In this document: one piece after another, positions 8,105 to 17,072 of the stretch
Position numbering within the stretch: position 1 is the stretch's first letter
Layout of the letters: each line of letters begins with the position of its first letter
NCBI RefSeq assembly: GCF_004345365.1
Contig: NZ_SLVF01000002.1
Location: 62,001-126,000 of the forward strand
Length of the DNA stretch: 64,000 nt
Origin: Kribbella sp. VKM Ac-2568
Lineage (GTDB): Bacteria; Actinomycetota; Actinomycetes; Propionibacteriales; Kribbellaceae
Reading direction: 5' to 3'
Translations under genes and position numbers: made by a program
The notes under the pieces: model-generated
Seen by the model: the letters and a program-made list of their open reading frames with translations, nothing else
Told to the model about the DNA's origin: nothing
Database searches by the model: none

Positions 8105-10882
8105 TCAGGCCTCGAGCTTGATGAACGTCGCCTTGGGGACGTGTTCGTAGCGTTCGGGCATGCAGGTCAGGATGATCACCTGACCGTGGTCGCCGGCGCG
8201 GCCGAGGAGGGCGCCCATGTCGCGCAGGCGGCCCTTGTCGGACCACCCGAGGGCGTCGTCGAAGATCACCGGCACGCTGCTGTCACCGGTGCTCACCAGG
8301 TGGCTGATCGCGAGCCGGGTGATGATCGCCAACTGCTCATGCGCGCCGGTGGACAACGCCTCCACGCGCAGCCGGGCGCCGTCCAGTTCCCGCTCGGCAA
8401 CAGCCAGATCGTCGTCCAGCCAGACCCGGAAGCTCGGCCCGTAGACGCTCCGCCCGAGCGCCTCGATCCTGTTCTGCAACGGCTCGGAGTATTTCGTCTG
8501 CGCCTCGGCCCGGTGACGCCCGAGCGTCTCGTAGACCCGCCTGGCAGCATCGGCCCGCCGCTTCAGGGACTCGTGCTCGGCCCGGATCGCGGCCAGGTCC
8601 AGCTCGGCGGAGTCCCGCCGGGTCGCAAGCCCGTCCCGTCCTGACTGCTCCAGCCGGCCCTCGGTCGTCCGCAGCGAGTCGCGCAGGACATCCCGCTCCC
8701 CCTGCAGCCGGGTCGCCACCGCCAGCGCGTCGGCCAACTCGCCGGCGACCTCGTCGGCCCCGACAGCATCCACCTGCTCCTGAACAGCCGTCAGCTCATC
8801 GAGCACTGACTCGACCTCTGCAGTCGCCTCGACCTCAGCGCTGTCGACGTCTTCGTCAGCCAGCACCGCCCGAGCGGCCTCCAGGGCCTCGACGGCAGCG
8901 GTCAGCCGCTCCCCCGCCAACTCGGCCCGCGCCCTCGCCTGCTGTGCCTCCGAGCGATCCTCGTCAGCCGCCTTGCGCGCCTGGGCCGCCGCGAACTCCG
9001 CGTCCGCGAGCAGCCGCTCCACCTCGGCCAGCTCGGACCGGGCGTCCTCCTGTCGGCGCTGCGCGACCGCGAGCTCGCCGACATCCATCGGCGCCGGTAC
9101 CTCGAAGTCCTCGAAATCGAAGGCGTTCTCGTCCGGCTCGAACTGCTCGAACAGCGACATCTGCCCCGGCACGGCTTCGACCGCGGGCTGCTTGCTCTCG
9201 CGCTCCTCGGCCGGCTCCTCGCCCTCGACGATCCCGAGCCGCGCCGCCAGCAAAGCGATCCGCTCCGCCGGGTCGCCGCCCGCCGTCAGGGAGCGCTCGG
9301 TACGCCGGGCCTCCTGCAACTCGGCCGACGCCAGATCTCCCTTGCGCAACAACTCCCGCGCTGCCGGCAGATCCTTGACCCGCGCCTTCTTGAGCAGGTC
9401 CTTCTCGCGCCGGACCGCCTCGTCCACCAGAGCTCGCAGGGTCGCGGCCTCACCGCCGGCGCGGACCTTGACCTCCACCTGCCCCGGTACGCCGACCACC
9501 AGCTCACCAGACACCAGAAGCTCGATCTCGCCGTCTTCCGCGAGAGAGCCCGGCACCTTCTTCCCCGAACCCGCGTCCAGCCCGGTGCCCGACAACTCGA
9601 CCGCCTCGGCACCGACCCGCCGTACCAGGACTTCCGGTACTCCGGCGGCGAGTGCGGCGCGGGCCTCGACCACCTTGGCGCGGGCGTCCTCCAGCTCGGC
9701 GACGATCGCGTCGTCGACCTTGATGCCGTCGAGCACGGTGCCTGCCGCCGCGATGCGAGCCCGTACGTCGACCAGCTCCGCCTGCTGACCCGTCAACCGA
9801 TCGAGCTCGGCGCGATCCATCAGCAGCGAGACGAGTCGCTCCGCATCCTGGACCTGCGCGCGCCGCTCGTCCTTCAGCTCGACGACCTCGGCCAGCGCAG
9901 CTTCCGCCGCGTGCACGGTTTCCGCGGCCTTGCGCGCGACTGTCTCGGAATCGGTACGTCGCTCGGCCAATTCCGCATCGGCCTTGGTGAACCGCTCGAC
10001 GTCGGCGAGCAGGCGTTCCCGTTCTAGGCGCGTGCGGGTGTGGTTCTCCAGCCGGGCGCGGGCGGTCTCCGCGCGGCTCCGGATCGAGTCCCGGCGGAGC
10101 AGGATCTCGTCAGTCGCCTTCTTGCGTTCGCGCAGGTCCTCGACCGACTTGAGGTGATCGCCGAGCCGGCTCGACAGGTCGTCCAGATCGAGGGCGAGAC
10201 GCTCGGCCCGGCGGATGTCCGCGACCACCTCGTCCATCGCCTTCAACGCCTGCTCGGCGGCGAGCTCGGCCGTCGCCACCACGGCAGCGGACTTCGCGTA
10301 CTCGCCGTGCGGGCGACCCCCTCGGGTCCAGTAGCGGAGGTACTCGTGCTCCACCGCGGTCACCAGGGGCATGGAGGCGCCGTCGACCGGCGTCCCGGAT
10401 TCTGCTGTTACCGCGGTGATCAGGGGCTCCGCGTCGGCCGGCGTCGGCAGCACCAGGGACTGCCCTTGGCCGACCATCAACGTCTGCCAGAGCACGGGAT
10501 CGACATTCTCGGCGAACAGCCGCTCGGCCTCGTTGTGCGCCTCGCGGCCGGTCCAGGTCTGGCGCCGGCCGTCCGAGTCGACGATGGACAGCTCGGTGGA
10601 CCGGTTCTTCAGCCAGCGCTTGGTGTAGGCGAGCTCCCGACCGCCCAGCGTGAGCTCGACGGTCACCTCGGGGGCGACGTCCTGGCCGACCGGCTGGATG
10701 TCGCGGATCCGGGTCGACTTCGAGTCGTCCGGGAAGTCGAAGACCAGCGCGAACGCCTCGACCAGGCTGGACTTGCCGACCTCGTTGTCGCCGACCACCA
10801 CGGTGGTCCCGATCGCGGGCAGGTCGACGGTACGGTCCTTGACGCCACGGAAGTTCCGCAGCGTCAGACTGTGCAGCCTCAT
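8105..10882 (-). CDS. SbcC/RecF-like AAA ATPase with long coiled coil
   Basis: A 925-residue SMC/Rad50-class ATPase. The N-terminal half-ATPase has FRGVKDRTVDLP then Walker A GDNEVGKSS (31-39). The middle of the protein is long Ala/Glu/Arg-rich coiled coil. The C-terminal half has an ABC-type signature region (STGAHEQLAIITRLA) and Walker B (VIFDDALGWSD). A zinc-hook CxxC was not found in the middle, which sets it apart from canonical SbcC/Rad50. Its ATG overlaps the stop of the nuclease gene as ATGA (10879-10882). The pair is therefore translationally coupled and predicted to form a complex that processes DNA ends or hairpins. It is closer to the YhaN/SbcC-like actinobacterial subgroup than to E. 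coli SbcC. Confidence 0.85.
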   Translation of the reverse strand: MRLHSLTLRNFRGVKDRTVDLPAIGTTVVVGDNEVGKSSLVEAFALVFDFPDDSKSTRIRDIQPVGQDVAPEVTVELTLGGRELAYTKRWLKNRSTELSIVDSDGRRQTWTGREAHNEAERLFAENVDPVLWQTLMVGQGQSLVLPTPADAEPLITAVTAESGTPVDGASMPLVTAVEHEYLRYWTRGGRPHGEYAKSAAVVATAELAAEQALKAMDEVVADIRRAERLALDLDDLSSRLGDHLKSVEDLRERKKATDEILLRRDSIRSRAETARARLENHTRTRLERERLLADVERFTKADAELAERRTDSETVARKAAETVHAAEAALAEVVELKDERRAQVQDAERLVSLLMDRAELDRLTGQQAELVDVRARIAAAGTVLDGIKVDDAIVAELEDARAKVVEARAALAAGVPEVLVRRVGAEAVELSGTGLDAGSGKKVPGSLAEDGEIELLVSGELVVGVPGQVEVKVRAGGEAATLRALVDEAVRREKDLLKKARVKDLPAARELLRKGDLASAELQEARRTERSLTAGGDPAERIALLAARLGIVEGEEPAEERESKQPAVEAVPGQMSLFEQFEPDENAFDFEDFEVPAPMDVGELAVAQRRQEDARSELAEVERLLADAEFAAAQARKAADEDRSEAQQARARAELAGERLTAAVEALEAARAVLADEDVDSAEVEATAEVESVLDELTAVQEQVDAVGADEVAGELADALAVATRLQGERDVLRDSLRTTEGRLEQSGRDGLATRRDSAELDLAAIRAEHESLKRRADAARRVYETLGRHRAEAQTKYSEPLQNRIEALGRSVYGPSFRVWLDDDLAVAERELDGARLRVEALSTGAHEQLAIITRLAISHLVSTGDSSVPVIFDDALGWSDKGRLRDMGALLGRAGDHGQVIILTCMPERYEHVPKATFIKLEA

Positions 10883-12009
10883 CCCGCGTCCCGCGCCAGT
10901 CTGTGCATCAAGGTGAGGGCCGCGCCGGCACCCTCGTCACCGCCGGCCAGCGCCTGGCGCAACTCCTCCATCGCCGCCCGCGCAGGCCCGCTCAACTGCA
11001 ACGCGTCCAGGTCGGCCGCGTCGGGAGCGGGCCGGACCGTCCAGAACTTGGCCCATCGCTCGACACTCGCGAAGACCTCGCCCTGCGCGTCGACCATCGC
11101 GTCGAGCCGGCTCAGCAACGGCAACGGCAACGACCCGTCCGCGGCCAGCCGGACGTAGGTCCGCTCCTTCTCCGGGAGCTCGGCGAACCAGTCCTCCAAC
11201 GCCGTCAGCGACTCCTCGTCGTACAGCTCCGCGTGGTGCTCGACCATGTGCCAGGCGCCGACGCGAATCGATTCCACCTCGATCTCCTCGGCCGTCAGTG
11301 TCACCTTCAGCACGTTGCCCGGATGGGTCTCCTCGGGTGCGGTGACCTCCTGCGTCCCCGAGAACCAGATCCGGTCCGTCACCTCGGTGGTGGAATGCCG
11401 GTCGCCCAGCCCGATGTAGTGCAGCCGCCCGTCGGTCACCGCCGCCTCGAGAGACGTCTGGTCGATGGTCGGTACGTCGGACATCCCGCCGCTGAGGCTG
11501 GTCAGCTGCCCGTGCGCGAGCAGGATCCGCTTCGTTCCGGCCGGGGCCGGCGCGAGATCGGCGTACCCGGGGGCAGCGGGGTCGGACACCGGTCGCCGCG
11601 AGCGCCACGGGGCGCCGACGATCTCGACGCCCGGCACGATCTCCCGCGGCAGCGTGTCGGTCACGACCTTCACGTGCTCGGGCGCGTGGCCGAGCCACTG
11701 CGACGACGTCCAGAGCGAGCCCGGCTCGAGCGCGTCGTGGTTGCCCGGCAGCAGCACCACCGGTACCTCGATCCGCTTGAGCGCCTCACAGGCCCGCAGG
11801 ATCGTTTGCCGCTCCACCTGGTTGTGCTCGAACACGTCCCCGGTCACCACCACGAAGGCCGCGCTGGTCTGCTTCGCCACCTCGCCGATCCGCATGACGG
11901 CGTCCAGTCGCGCCTGGGCCCACCGGGCCTGACCGTCCGGTCCCAGGAACCGGCGCATCATGCCCAGCTGCCAGTCGGAACTGTGCAGGAAGGTGATCGA
12001 GTCGTTCAT
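10879..12009 (-). CDS. SbcD/Mre11-like DNA repair exonuclease (metallophosphoesterase)
   Basis: A 376-residue calcineurin-like phosphoesterase. Visible motifs: motif I SSDWQLGM (Asp12, with Gln14 where the classical D-x-H has His), GDVFEHN (Asp58), GNHD (89-92), LLAHGQL and GLGDRHS. The last replaces the usual G-H-x-H. The family needs two metal ions to cleave DNA. The Gln-for-His change is, from memory, shared by a YhaO-type actinobacterial subgroup, so activity is likely but not certain. The ATG at 12009 is chosen over an open extension to 12204 because homology starts there (ITFLHSSDW). Partner of the ATPase gene it overlaps. Confidence 0.85.
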   Translation of the reverse strand: MNDSITFLHSSDWQLGMMRRFLGPDGQARWAQARLDAVMRIGEVAKQTSAAFVVVTGDVFEHNQVERQTILRACEALKRIEVPVVLLPGNHDALEPGSLWTSSQWLGHAPEHVKVVTDTLPREIVPGVEIVGAPWRSRRPVSDPAAPGYADLAPAPAGTKRILLAHGQLTSLSGGMSDVPTIDQTSLEAAVTDGRLHYIGLGDRHSTTEVTDRIWFSGTQEVTAPEETHPGNVLKVTLTAEEIEVESIRVGAWHMVEHHAELYDEESLTALEDWFAELPEKERTYVRLAADGSLPLPLLSRLDAMVDAQGEVFASVERWAKFWTVRPAPDAADLDALQLSGPARAAMEELRQALAGGDEGAGAALTLMHRLARDAG

Positions 12010-12157
12010 CGCGGTGAGAACGCTAACCCGCCCCGCCGACAACCACCCAACCAACACACCCACAACCCCCGGGATGCCCGCCATCCGAACACTTTTTCGG
12101 ACTCCCTGCGGTGAAATGCGGTTGAGGGTGAACCGCACGGCGGCAAGGATCGCGGGT

Positions 12158-12748
12158 ATGGACCTCACTCTCGAGACCGCGCGGCTGGTACTGCGGCGGT
12201 TCACCGCGGGGGATGTCGAGGTGCTGGTGGAGCTGGATTCCGATCTCGAGGTGATGCGGTACCTGACCGGTCAGCCGACGCCCCGCGACGAGATCGAGCA
12301 GAAGGTGCTGCCGGGCATCCTCGCGACGTACGACACGCATCCCGGGCGCGGCACCTTCGCGGCACATGAGAAGTCGAGCGGCGCCTTCATCGGGTGGTTC
12401 GGGCTGCAACCGACGGGCGAGCAGCGTGTGGCAGGCGTCGGGTACCGGCTGAAGCGGTCTGCCTGGGGCAAGGGCTACGCGACCGAGGGCACTCGCGCAT
12501 TGATCGACAAGGCCTTCACCGACCTCGACATCGAGCGGGTCGTCGCCGACACGATGGCCGTCAACACCAAGTCCCGGCGGGTGATGGTGAAGTCGGGGCT
12601 GCGGTTCGTCCGCGTCTTCCACGTGCACTTCGACGACCCTCTCCCCGGCACGGAGCACGGCGAGGTCGAGTACGCAGTCGACCGCGCGACCTGGGAGTCG
12701 ACCGTGCGAGCTGGACCGCGCGACCTGGAAGGCGGCCTCCTGAGATGA
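12158..12748 (+). CDS. GNAT family N-acetyltransferase (RimJ/RimL-like)
   Basis: A 196-residue protein beginning LTLETARLVLRRFTAGD, the usual opening of RimJ/RimL-type acetyltransferases. The acetyl-CoA binding region is GYRLKRSAWGKGYATEG and the late motif is ADTMAVNTKSRRVMVKSGLRF. This type transfers acetyl from acetyl-CoA to N-terminal or side-chain amines; its target here is unknown. ATG at 12158 fits the family N-terminus. Divergent from the nuclease gene, and 6 bp upstream of the HAD-like gene, with which it probably forms an operon. Confidence 0.85.
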   Translation: MDLTLETARLVLRRFTAGDVEVLVELDSDLEVMRYLTGQPTPRDEIEQKVLPGILATYDTHPGRGTFAAHEKSSGAFIGWFGLQPTGEQRVAGVGYRLKRSAWGKGYATEGTRALIDKAFTDLDIERVVADTMAVNTKSRRVMVKSGLRFVRVFHVHFDDPLPGTEHGEVEYAVDRATWESTVRAGPRDLEGGLLR

Positions 12749-12754
12749 TGCGGT

Positions 12755-13252
12755 GTGCCTGACGACCAACGCCCGTACGCCGTGCTGGACATCGACGCGA
12801 CCTTGTCCGACACCAGTCAGCGGGTCCACTTCCTGCAGAAGCGACCGAAGGACTGGGGCTCGTTCTTCGCGCACGCCAAGGACGACGCGGTGCTCGACGA
12901 GGGCCTGGCGGTCGCGACCACGCTGGCCGCGGACCACGAGATCGTCTACCTGAGCGGGCGGCCCGAGCGGCTGCGGCGGGACACCGTGAAGTGGTTCGAG
13001 GACAACGGCTTCCCCGAGGGCAAGTTGCTGATGCGCGGCAACAACGACCGCCGCCCCTCGGCCGTGATGAAGCTGGCCCGGTTGAGGACGCTCGCACAGG
13101 AGCGGCGGATCGCAGTACTGGTGGATGACGACGTCAAGGTCTGCGACGCGGCCGAGAAGGCCGGGTACACGGTGATGAGGGCGGACTGGGGACTCGATGC
13201 CGAGACCCAGCCCACCCTCTTCGAGGCCCAGGAGTCCGAGGGCCGCACCTGA
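12755..13252 (+). CDS. HAD-superfamily phosphatase-like protein (polynucleotide kinase 3'-phosphatase type)
   Basis: A 165-residue HAD-fold protein. Motif I is VLDIDATLSDT (D-x-D-x-T), motif II YLSGRPERLR and motif IV VDDDVKVCDAA. The small single-domain layout with the helical insert resembles the phosphatase half of T4 polynucleotide kinase and class B acid phosphatases. The likely activity is phosphomonoester hydrolysis, possibly of nucleic-acid 3' ends; that is inference. The start is GTG at 12755, 6 bp after the GNAT stop. Four 15-bp tandem repeats begin 4 bp after its TGA. Confidence 0.8.
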   Translation: MPDDQRPYAVLDIDATLSDTSQRVHFLQKRPKDWGSFFAHAKDDAVLDEGLAVATTLAADHEIVYLSGRPERLRRDTVKWFEDNGFPEGKLLMRGNNDRRPSAVMKLARLRTLAQERRIAVLVDDDVKVCDAAEKAGYTVMRADWGLDAETQPTLFEAQESEGRT

Positions 13253-13255
13253 CCG

Positions 13256-13315
13256 GTCCTGCGTGCTCCGGTCCTGCGTGCTCCGGTACTGCGTGCTCCG
13301 GTACTGCGTGGTCCG
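13256..13315. repeat. Four tandem copies of a 15-bp repeat
   Basis: The unit GTCCTGCGTGCTCCG occurs at 13256 and 13271 exactly, at 13286 with C-to-A at position 3, and at 13301 with that change plus C-to-G at position 11. The array lies between the stop codons of convergent genes and encodes nothing evident. Confidence 0.85.
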
Positions 13316-13348
13316 GGCGGGACGTGCGCCGACGACCCGCCCGGGTGA

Positions 13349-15025
13349 CTACTTGCTGAGGCCGAGGATCAGCGTGTTCGGGTACGGCGGGTAGGGCGGC
13401 AGGTAGAAGTTCTGCACCTTCGAGCCGTGCAGGAACGCGTTGCGCGCGTAGATCAGCGGCACCACCGGCGAGTCGGTCATGATCTGCTTGTCCAGCGCGG
13501 CCCACAGACCCGCCGCCTTGGTTCGGTCGGACTCGCCTGTCGCCGTCGCGATCGCGGCGTCCACCTCCGGGTTGGAGTAGCGCGACAGGTTGAACCCGCC
13601 GTTGCCGATCTCCGAGGACGCGAACAGCGGCTGGATGTTGCCGATCGCGCTCGGGAAGTCCGGCAGCCAGGGCGACACCGTCAGGTCGTAGTCACCCTTC
13701 GGCCCGGTGATCAGGTCGGTCAGCGCCTCCGCCTCGAGCGGCTTGATGGTGACGTTGATGCCGGCTCGCTTGAGACCCTGCTGGATCGCCTGCGCGACGC
13801 CGAGACCGCTCTCGTTGTCGGCCACCAGCAGCAGGTTGAGGTTGCTCACCCCGGCCGCCGCGAGCATCGACTTCGCCTTCGCCGGGTCACCCTGCGGCGG
13901 CGCCGGGAACATGTCGAACTTGGAGAAGCCCGGGATACCGGGGGTGATCAGCGTGGTGGCCAGCTCACCGCCGAACTCCGGACCGCCCTCGGCGACCTGG
14001 ACCGCCTGCTTGTCGACGGCGTACTGGATCGCCTTGCGGACCTCGGGGTTGGCCAGCGCCGGGCGCTTGTTGTTCATCGCGAGGTACTGCAGCGCGCCGG
14101 ACGGCGAGGTGGCCACCCGGGCCTTCACCGCCGGGTTGCCGGTGACCGTCGGGATCAGCGCGGCCGGGACCGACGTACCGGTGGTGGCGGAGAACTTGTC
14201 GTCGCCGGCGTCGGCGATCAGCCGCTGGTTGATCACGTCGCCCTGCAGGCCCATGTCGAGCACGATCGAGTCCGGCAGGCCGGTCCGCGCCGGATCGGTC
14301 GCCTTGTCCCAGGACGGGTTGCGCTCCAGCTCGAGCTTCGAGCCCGGCGAGTAGGTCTTCACCTGGTAGGGGCCGCTGGCAACGGGCTTCTCGCCGTAGT
14401 GCGCCGGGTCGGTGTCGGCCTTCTTCGGCACCGGCGAGAAGGCCGGCATGCTGACGATCCACGGCCAGTCGCCGAACGGCTTGTTCAGCTTGAAGACGAT
14501 GGTGGACTCGTCCGGCGTCTCGATCGAGGGCAGCTCGCCGCCCTTGTACGGACCGGTGTACTTCTCGGCGCCGGCCAGCAGCGACTTGTGGTAGCCGAGG
14601 CCGCCGGACAGCTCGGGCGCGAAGGACCGCTCCACACCGTACTTGATGTCGGCGGCGACGATCGGCGAGCCGTCGGCGTACTTCAGACCGGGCTTGAGCT
14701 TGTACGTCCAGGTCTTGCCGCCGTCGGTCACCTGGCCGGTGTCGGTGGCCAGGTCCGGGACCAGCTCGGCCGCCTTGTCCGGCGAGGTCTTCCACGAGGT
14801 CAGGCCGCGCAGCACCAGGTGGATCGTGCTGGTGCCGAGGTTCTGGCTCTTCGCCGGGTCGAGGCTGATCTCCTTGCTCGTGCTGAGCAGGTGCAGTACG
14901 CCGCCGGCCTCGGCGGAAGAGGTGGTGCCGCCACCGGGGGTGGCTGTCTTGTCGTTGGCGTTGCAGGCAGTGATCGCCAGCAACAGTGCGGCCGCGACCG
15001 CGACCGCTCGGGTGGTGCGCTTCAT
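13349..15025 (-). CDS. ABC transporter substrate-binding lipoprotein, peptide/oligopeptide type (SBP family 5)
   Basis: A 558-residue secreted lipoprotein. The N-terminus is MKRTTRAVAVAAALLLAITAC, a basic, hydrophobic signal ending in a lipobox with Cys21 as the lipidation site. A Gly/Ser/Thr-rich linker and the SBP_bac_5 domain follow: the early LDPAKSQNLGTS, GKTWTYKLKPGLKYADGSP typical of the family, and PEVRKAIQYAVDK. It captures peptides or similar ligands outside the membrane and delivers them to the two permeases encoded upstream. It is the last gene of the operon, and its ATG overlaps the stop of the ATPase gene by 4 bp. The specificity cannot be read. Confidence 0.92.
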   Translation of the reverse strand: MKRTTRAVAVAAALLLAITACNANDKTATPGGGTTSSAEAGGVLHLLSTSKEISLDPAKSQNLGTSTIHLVLRGLTSWKTSPDKAAELVPDLATDTGQVTDGGKTWTYKLKPGLKYADGSPIVAADIKYGVERSFAPELSGGLGYHKSLLAGAEKYTGPYKGGELPSIETPDESTIVFKLNKPFGDWPWIVSMPAFSPVPKKADTDPAHYGEKPVASGPYQVKTYSPGSKLELERNPSWDKATDPARTGLPDSIVLDMGLQGDVINQRLIADAGDDKFSATTGTSVPAALIPTVTGNPAVKARVATSPSGALQYLAMNNKRPALANPEVRKAIQYAVDKQAVQVAEGGPEFGGELATTLITPGIPGFSKFDMFPAPPQGDPAKAKSMLAAAGVSNLNLLLVADNESGLGVAQAIQQGLKRAGINVTIKPLEAEALTDLITGPKGDYDLTVSPWLPDFPSAIGNIQPLFASSEIGNGGFNLSRYSNPEVDAAIATATGESDRTKAAGLWAALDKQIMTDSPVVPLIYARNAFLHGSKVQNFYLPPYPPYPNTLILGLSK

Positions 15026-16029
15026 GGTGTCCTCTCAGACAGTGGGGGGCTCGAGAGATCCGCGGGTGATTCCGGGAAGTAGCAGGCGACCCGGTGCTCG
15101 CCACCTGCGACGGGTTCCAGCACCGGCCGGACCGTCGCGCAGACGTCCTCGGCCTTGTAGCACCGGGTGCGGAACGGGCATCCGGAGGGCGGATCGATGG
15201 GCGTCGGCACGTCGCCGGTCAGCACGATCCGGTCGCGCTTGGCGCCCGGCTCAGGCACCGGTACGGCGGACAGCAGCGCGCGCGTGTACGGATGGGCGGG
15301 AGCCGAGTACACCTCGGCCGCCGGGCCCTCCTCCACGATCGTGCCGAGGTACATCACGGCGAGGCGGTTGGCGACCTGACGGACCACTGCGAGGTCGTGC
15401 GCGACCAGCACGTATGACAGCCCGAGGTCGTCGCGCAGATCGGCGAGCAGGTTCAGCACCTGCGCCTGGACGGAGACGTCGAGGGCGGACACCGGCTCGT
15501 CGCAGACCAGCAGGTCGGGCTTCACGGCCAGCGCGCGGGCGATCCCGATCCGCTGCCGCTGGCCACCCGAGAACTCGTGCGGATAGCGCTCCAGGTGTTC
15601 CTCGGACAGGCCGACCTGCCGGAGCAGTTCGACCAGTTGCGCGCGGGTCGGGCGGATCCCCTGGGCCCGGAACGGCGTGGTCAGGATGGTGCCGACGGAC
15701 TGCCTTGGGTTCAACGATGCCTGCGGGTCCTGGAAGACCATCTGGATCTTGCGGCGGACCGGCCGGAGCTTGCGACCGCGGACCCGGGTGACGTCCTGGC
15801 CGCCGATCTCGACCGTGCCGGCCGTCGGGTCCAGGAGCCGCGTCGCCACCCTGGCCAACGTGGATTTGCCCGAGCCTGACTCACCGACCAGCCCGACGGT
15901 CTCGCCCCGGCGTACGACGAAATTCACACCGTCCACCGCCTTGACGGCACCGGCTTTGCGCCACGGTGCGCCGCGCAGACCGAAGTACTTCTTCACGTCC
16001 TTGAGGTGGAGCAGTTCGTCCGTGCTCAC
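15022..16029 (-). CDS. Oligopeptide ABC transporter ATP-binding protein (OppF-like)
   Basis: A 335-residue ABC ATPase: Walker A GESGSGKST, Q-loop MVFQDPQASLNPRQ, signature FSGGQRQRIGIARALAVKP, Walker B LLVCDEPVSALDV and the switch His in VAHDLAVV. The C-terminal extension GCPFRTRCYKAEDVCATV is the cysteine-rich oligopeptide/dipeptide (oligo_HPY) domain of OppD/OppF proteins. It energises uptake as the heterodimer partner of the neighbouring OppD-like ATPase. Its start overlaps the OppD stop by 4 bp. Confidence 0.93.
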   Translation of the reverse strand: MSTDELLHLKDVKKYFGLRGAPWRKAGAVKAVDGVNFVVRRGETVGLVGESGSGKSTLARVATRLLDPTAGTVEIGGQDVTRVRGRKLRPVRRKIQMVFQDPQASLNPRQSVGTILTTPFRAQGIRPTRAQLVELLRQVGLSEEHLERYPHEFSGGQRQRIGIARALAVKPDLLVCDEPVSALDVSVQAQVLNLLADLRDDLGLSYVLVAHDLAVVRQVANRLAVMYLGTIVEEGPAAEVYSAPAHPYTRALLSAVPVPEPGAKRDRIVLTGDVPTPIDPPSGCPFRTRCYKAEDVCATVRPVLEPVAGGEHRVACYFPESPADLSSPPLSERTP

Positions 16030-17072
16030 AGCATCACCTCCGGTCGGCGACCGAGGTGGCAGGCGGCTTCGTGGTACCCCTCGCCGGGGCGCGGAGTCAG
16101 CTCCGGGCGCTCGGTGATGCAGCGCTCTCCGACCAGGTGGGCGTACGCGCAGCGCGGCTGGAACGGGCAGCCGGTGGTGATCGAGCCGGGCGAGGGCGGA
16201 CTTCCCGGGATCGTGGCGAGCCTGGGCCGCGGCGGCAAGTCCACCCGCGGCATCGCGCCGAGCAACCCGAGGCTGTACGGATGAGCCGCGCGGTGGAACA
16301 GGTCCTTCACGGAACCACGCTCGGCCGCACGCCCGGCGTACATGACCAGTACGTCGTCCGCGACCTCGGCGACCACTCCGAGATCGTGCGAGATCAGCAC
16401 CAGAGCGGTCCCGAACTCCGCCTGCACGTCCTCCAGCAGCCGCATGATCTGGGCCTGCACGGTGACGTCGAGCGCGGTCGTCGGCTCGTCGGCGATCAGC
16501 ACCTTCGGGTCGTTCACCAAAGCCATAGCAATCACGACCCGCTGCCGCATTCCCCCGGAGAACTCGTGCGGGTACGCCTTGGCGCGCTGCTCCGCGGACG
16601 GGATGCCGACCAGGTCGAGCATCCGCACCGCGCGCTTGAGCGCCTCCTTCTTGGAGACGTCGTGGTGCAGGCGGTACGCCTCGGCGACCTGCCAGCCGAC
16701 CGAGTAGTACGGGTTGAGCGCCGAGAGCGCGTCCTGGAAGACCAGCGCGATGTCGTTGCCGCGGATCCTGCGGAGCTCCTCGCTCGACAGGCCGATCAGT
16801 TCGCGGCCGTCGAGCAGCACCTCGCCCGTCACCTCGGCGTTGGGCGGCAGCAGGCCCATCACCGCGGCCGAACTGACACTCTTGCCGGAGCCGGACTCGC
16901 CGACGATCGCGAGCGTCTTGCCCGGTGCGACGGAGAAGTCGATCCCGGAGACGGCCGGGACCAGCCCGCCCTCGGTCTTGAAGGTGACGTGCAGATCGGC
17001 GACCTCGAGAACGGGTCTTGGCGATCCGTTGTAGTGGGTGGCGCCTTGGTTGTTCGCGGTCTGGTCAGGCAT
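16026..17072 (-). CDS. Oligopeptide ABC transporter ATP-binding protein (OppD-like)
   Basis: A 348-residue ABC ATPase with Walker A GESGSGKSV, Q-loop LVFQDALSALNPYY, signature FSGGMRQRVVIAMALVNDP, Walker B VLIADEPTTALDV and an oligo_HPY C-terminus (GCPFQPRCAYAHLVGERC). The ATG at 17072 (MPDQTANNQG) is chosen because it overlaps the permease stop by 8 bp and matches family N-termini; a longer open frame to 17096 adds eight unlikely residues. Partner of the OppF-like ATPase downstream. Confidence 0.93.
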   Translation of the reverse strand: MPDQTANNQGATHYNGSPRPVLEVADLHVTFKTEGGLVPAVSGIDFSVAPGKTLAIVGESGSGKSVSSAAVMGLLPPNAEVTGEVLLDGRELIGLSSEELRRIRGNDIALVFQDALSALNPYYSVGWQVAEAYRLHHDVSKKEALKRAVRMLDLVGIPSAEQRAKAYPHEFSGGMRQRVVIAMALVNDPKVLIADEPTTALDVTVQAQIMRLLEDVQAEFGTALVLISHDLGVVAEVADDVLVMYAGRAAERGSVKDLFHRAAHPYSLGLLGAMPRVDLPPRPRLATIPGSPPSPGSITTGCPFQPRCAYAHLVGERCITERPELTPRPGEGYHEAACHLGRRPEVML

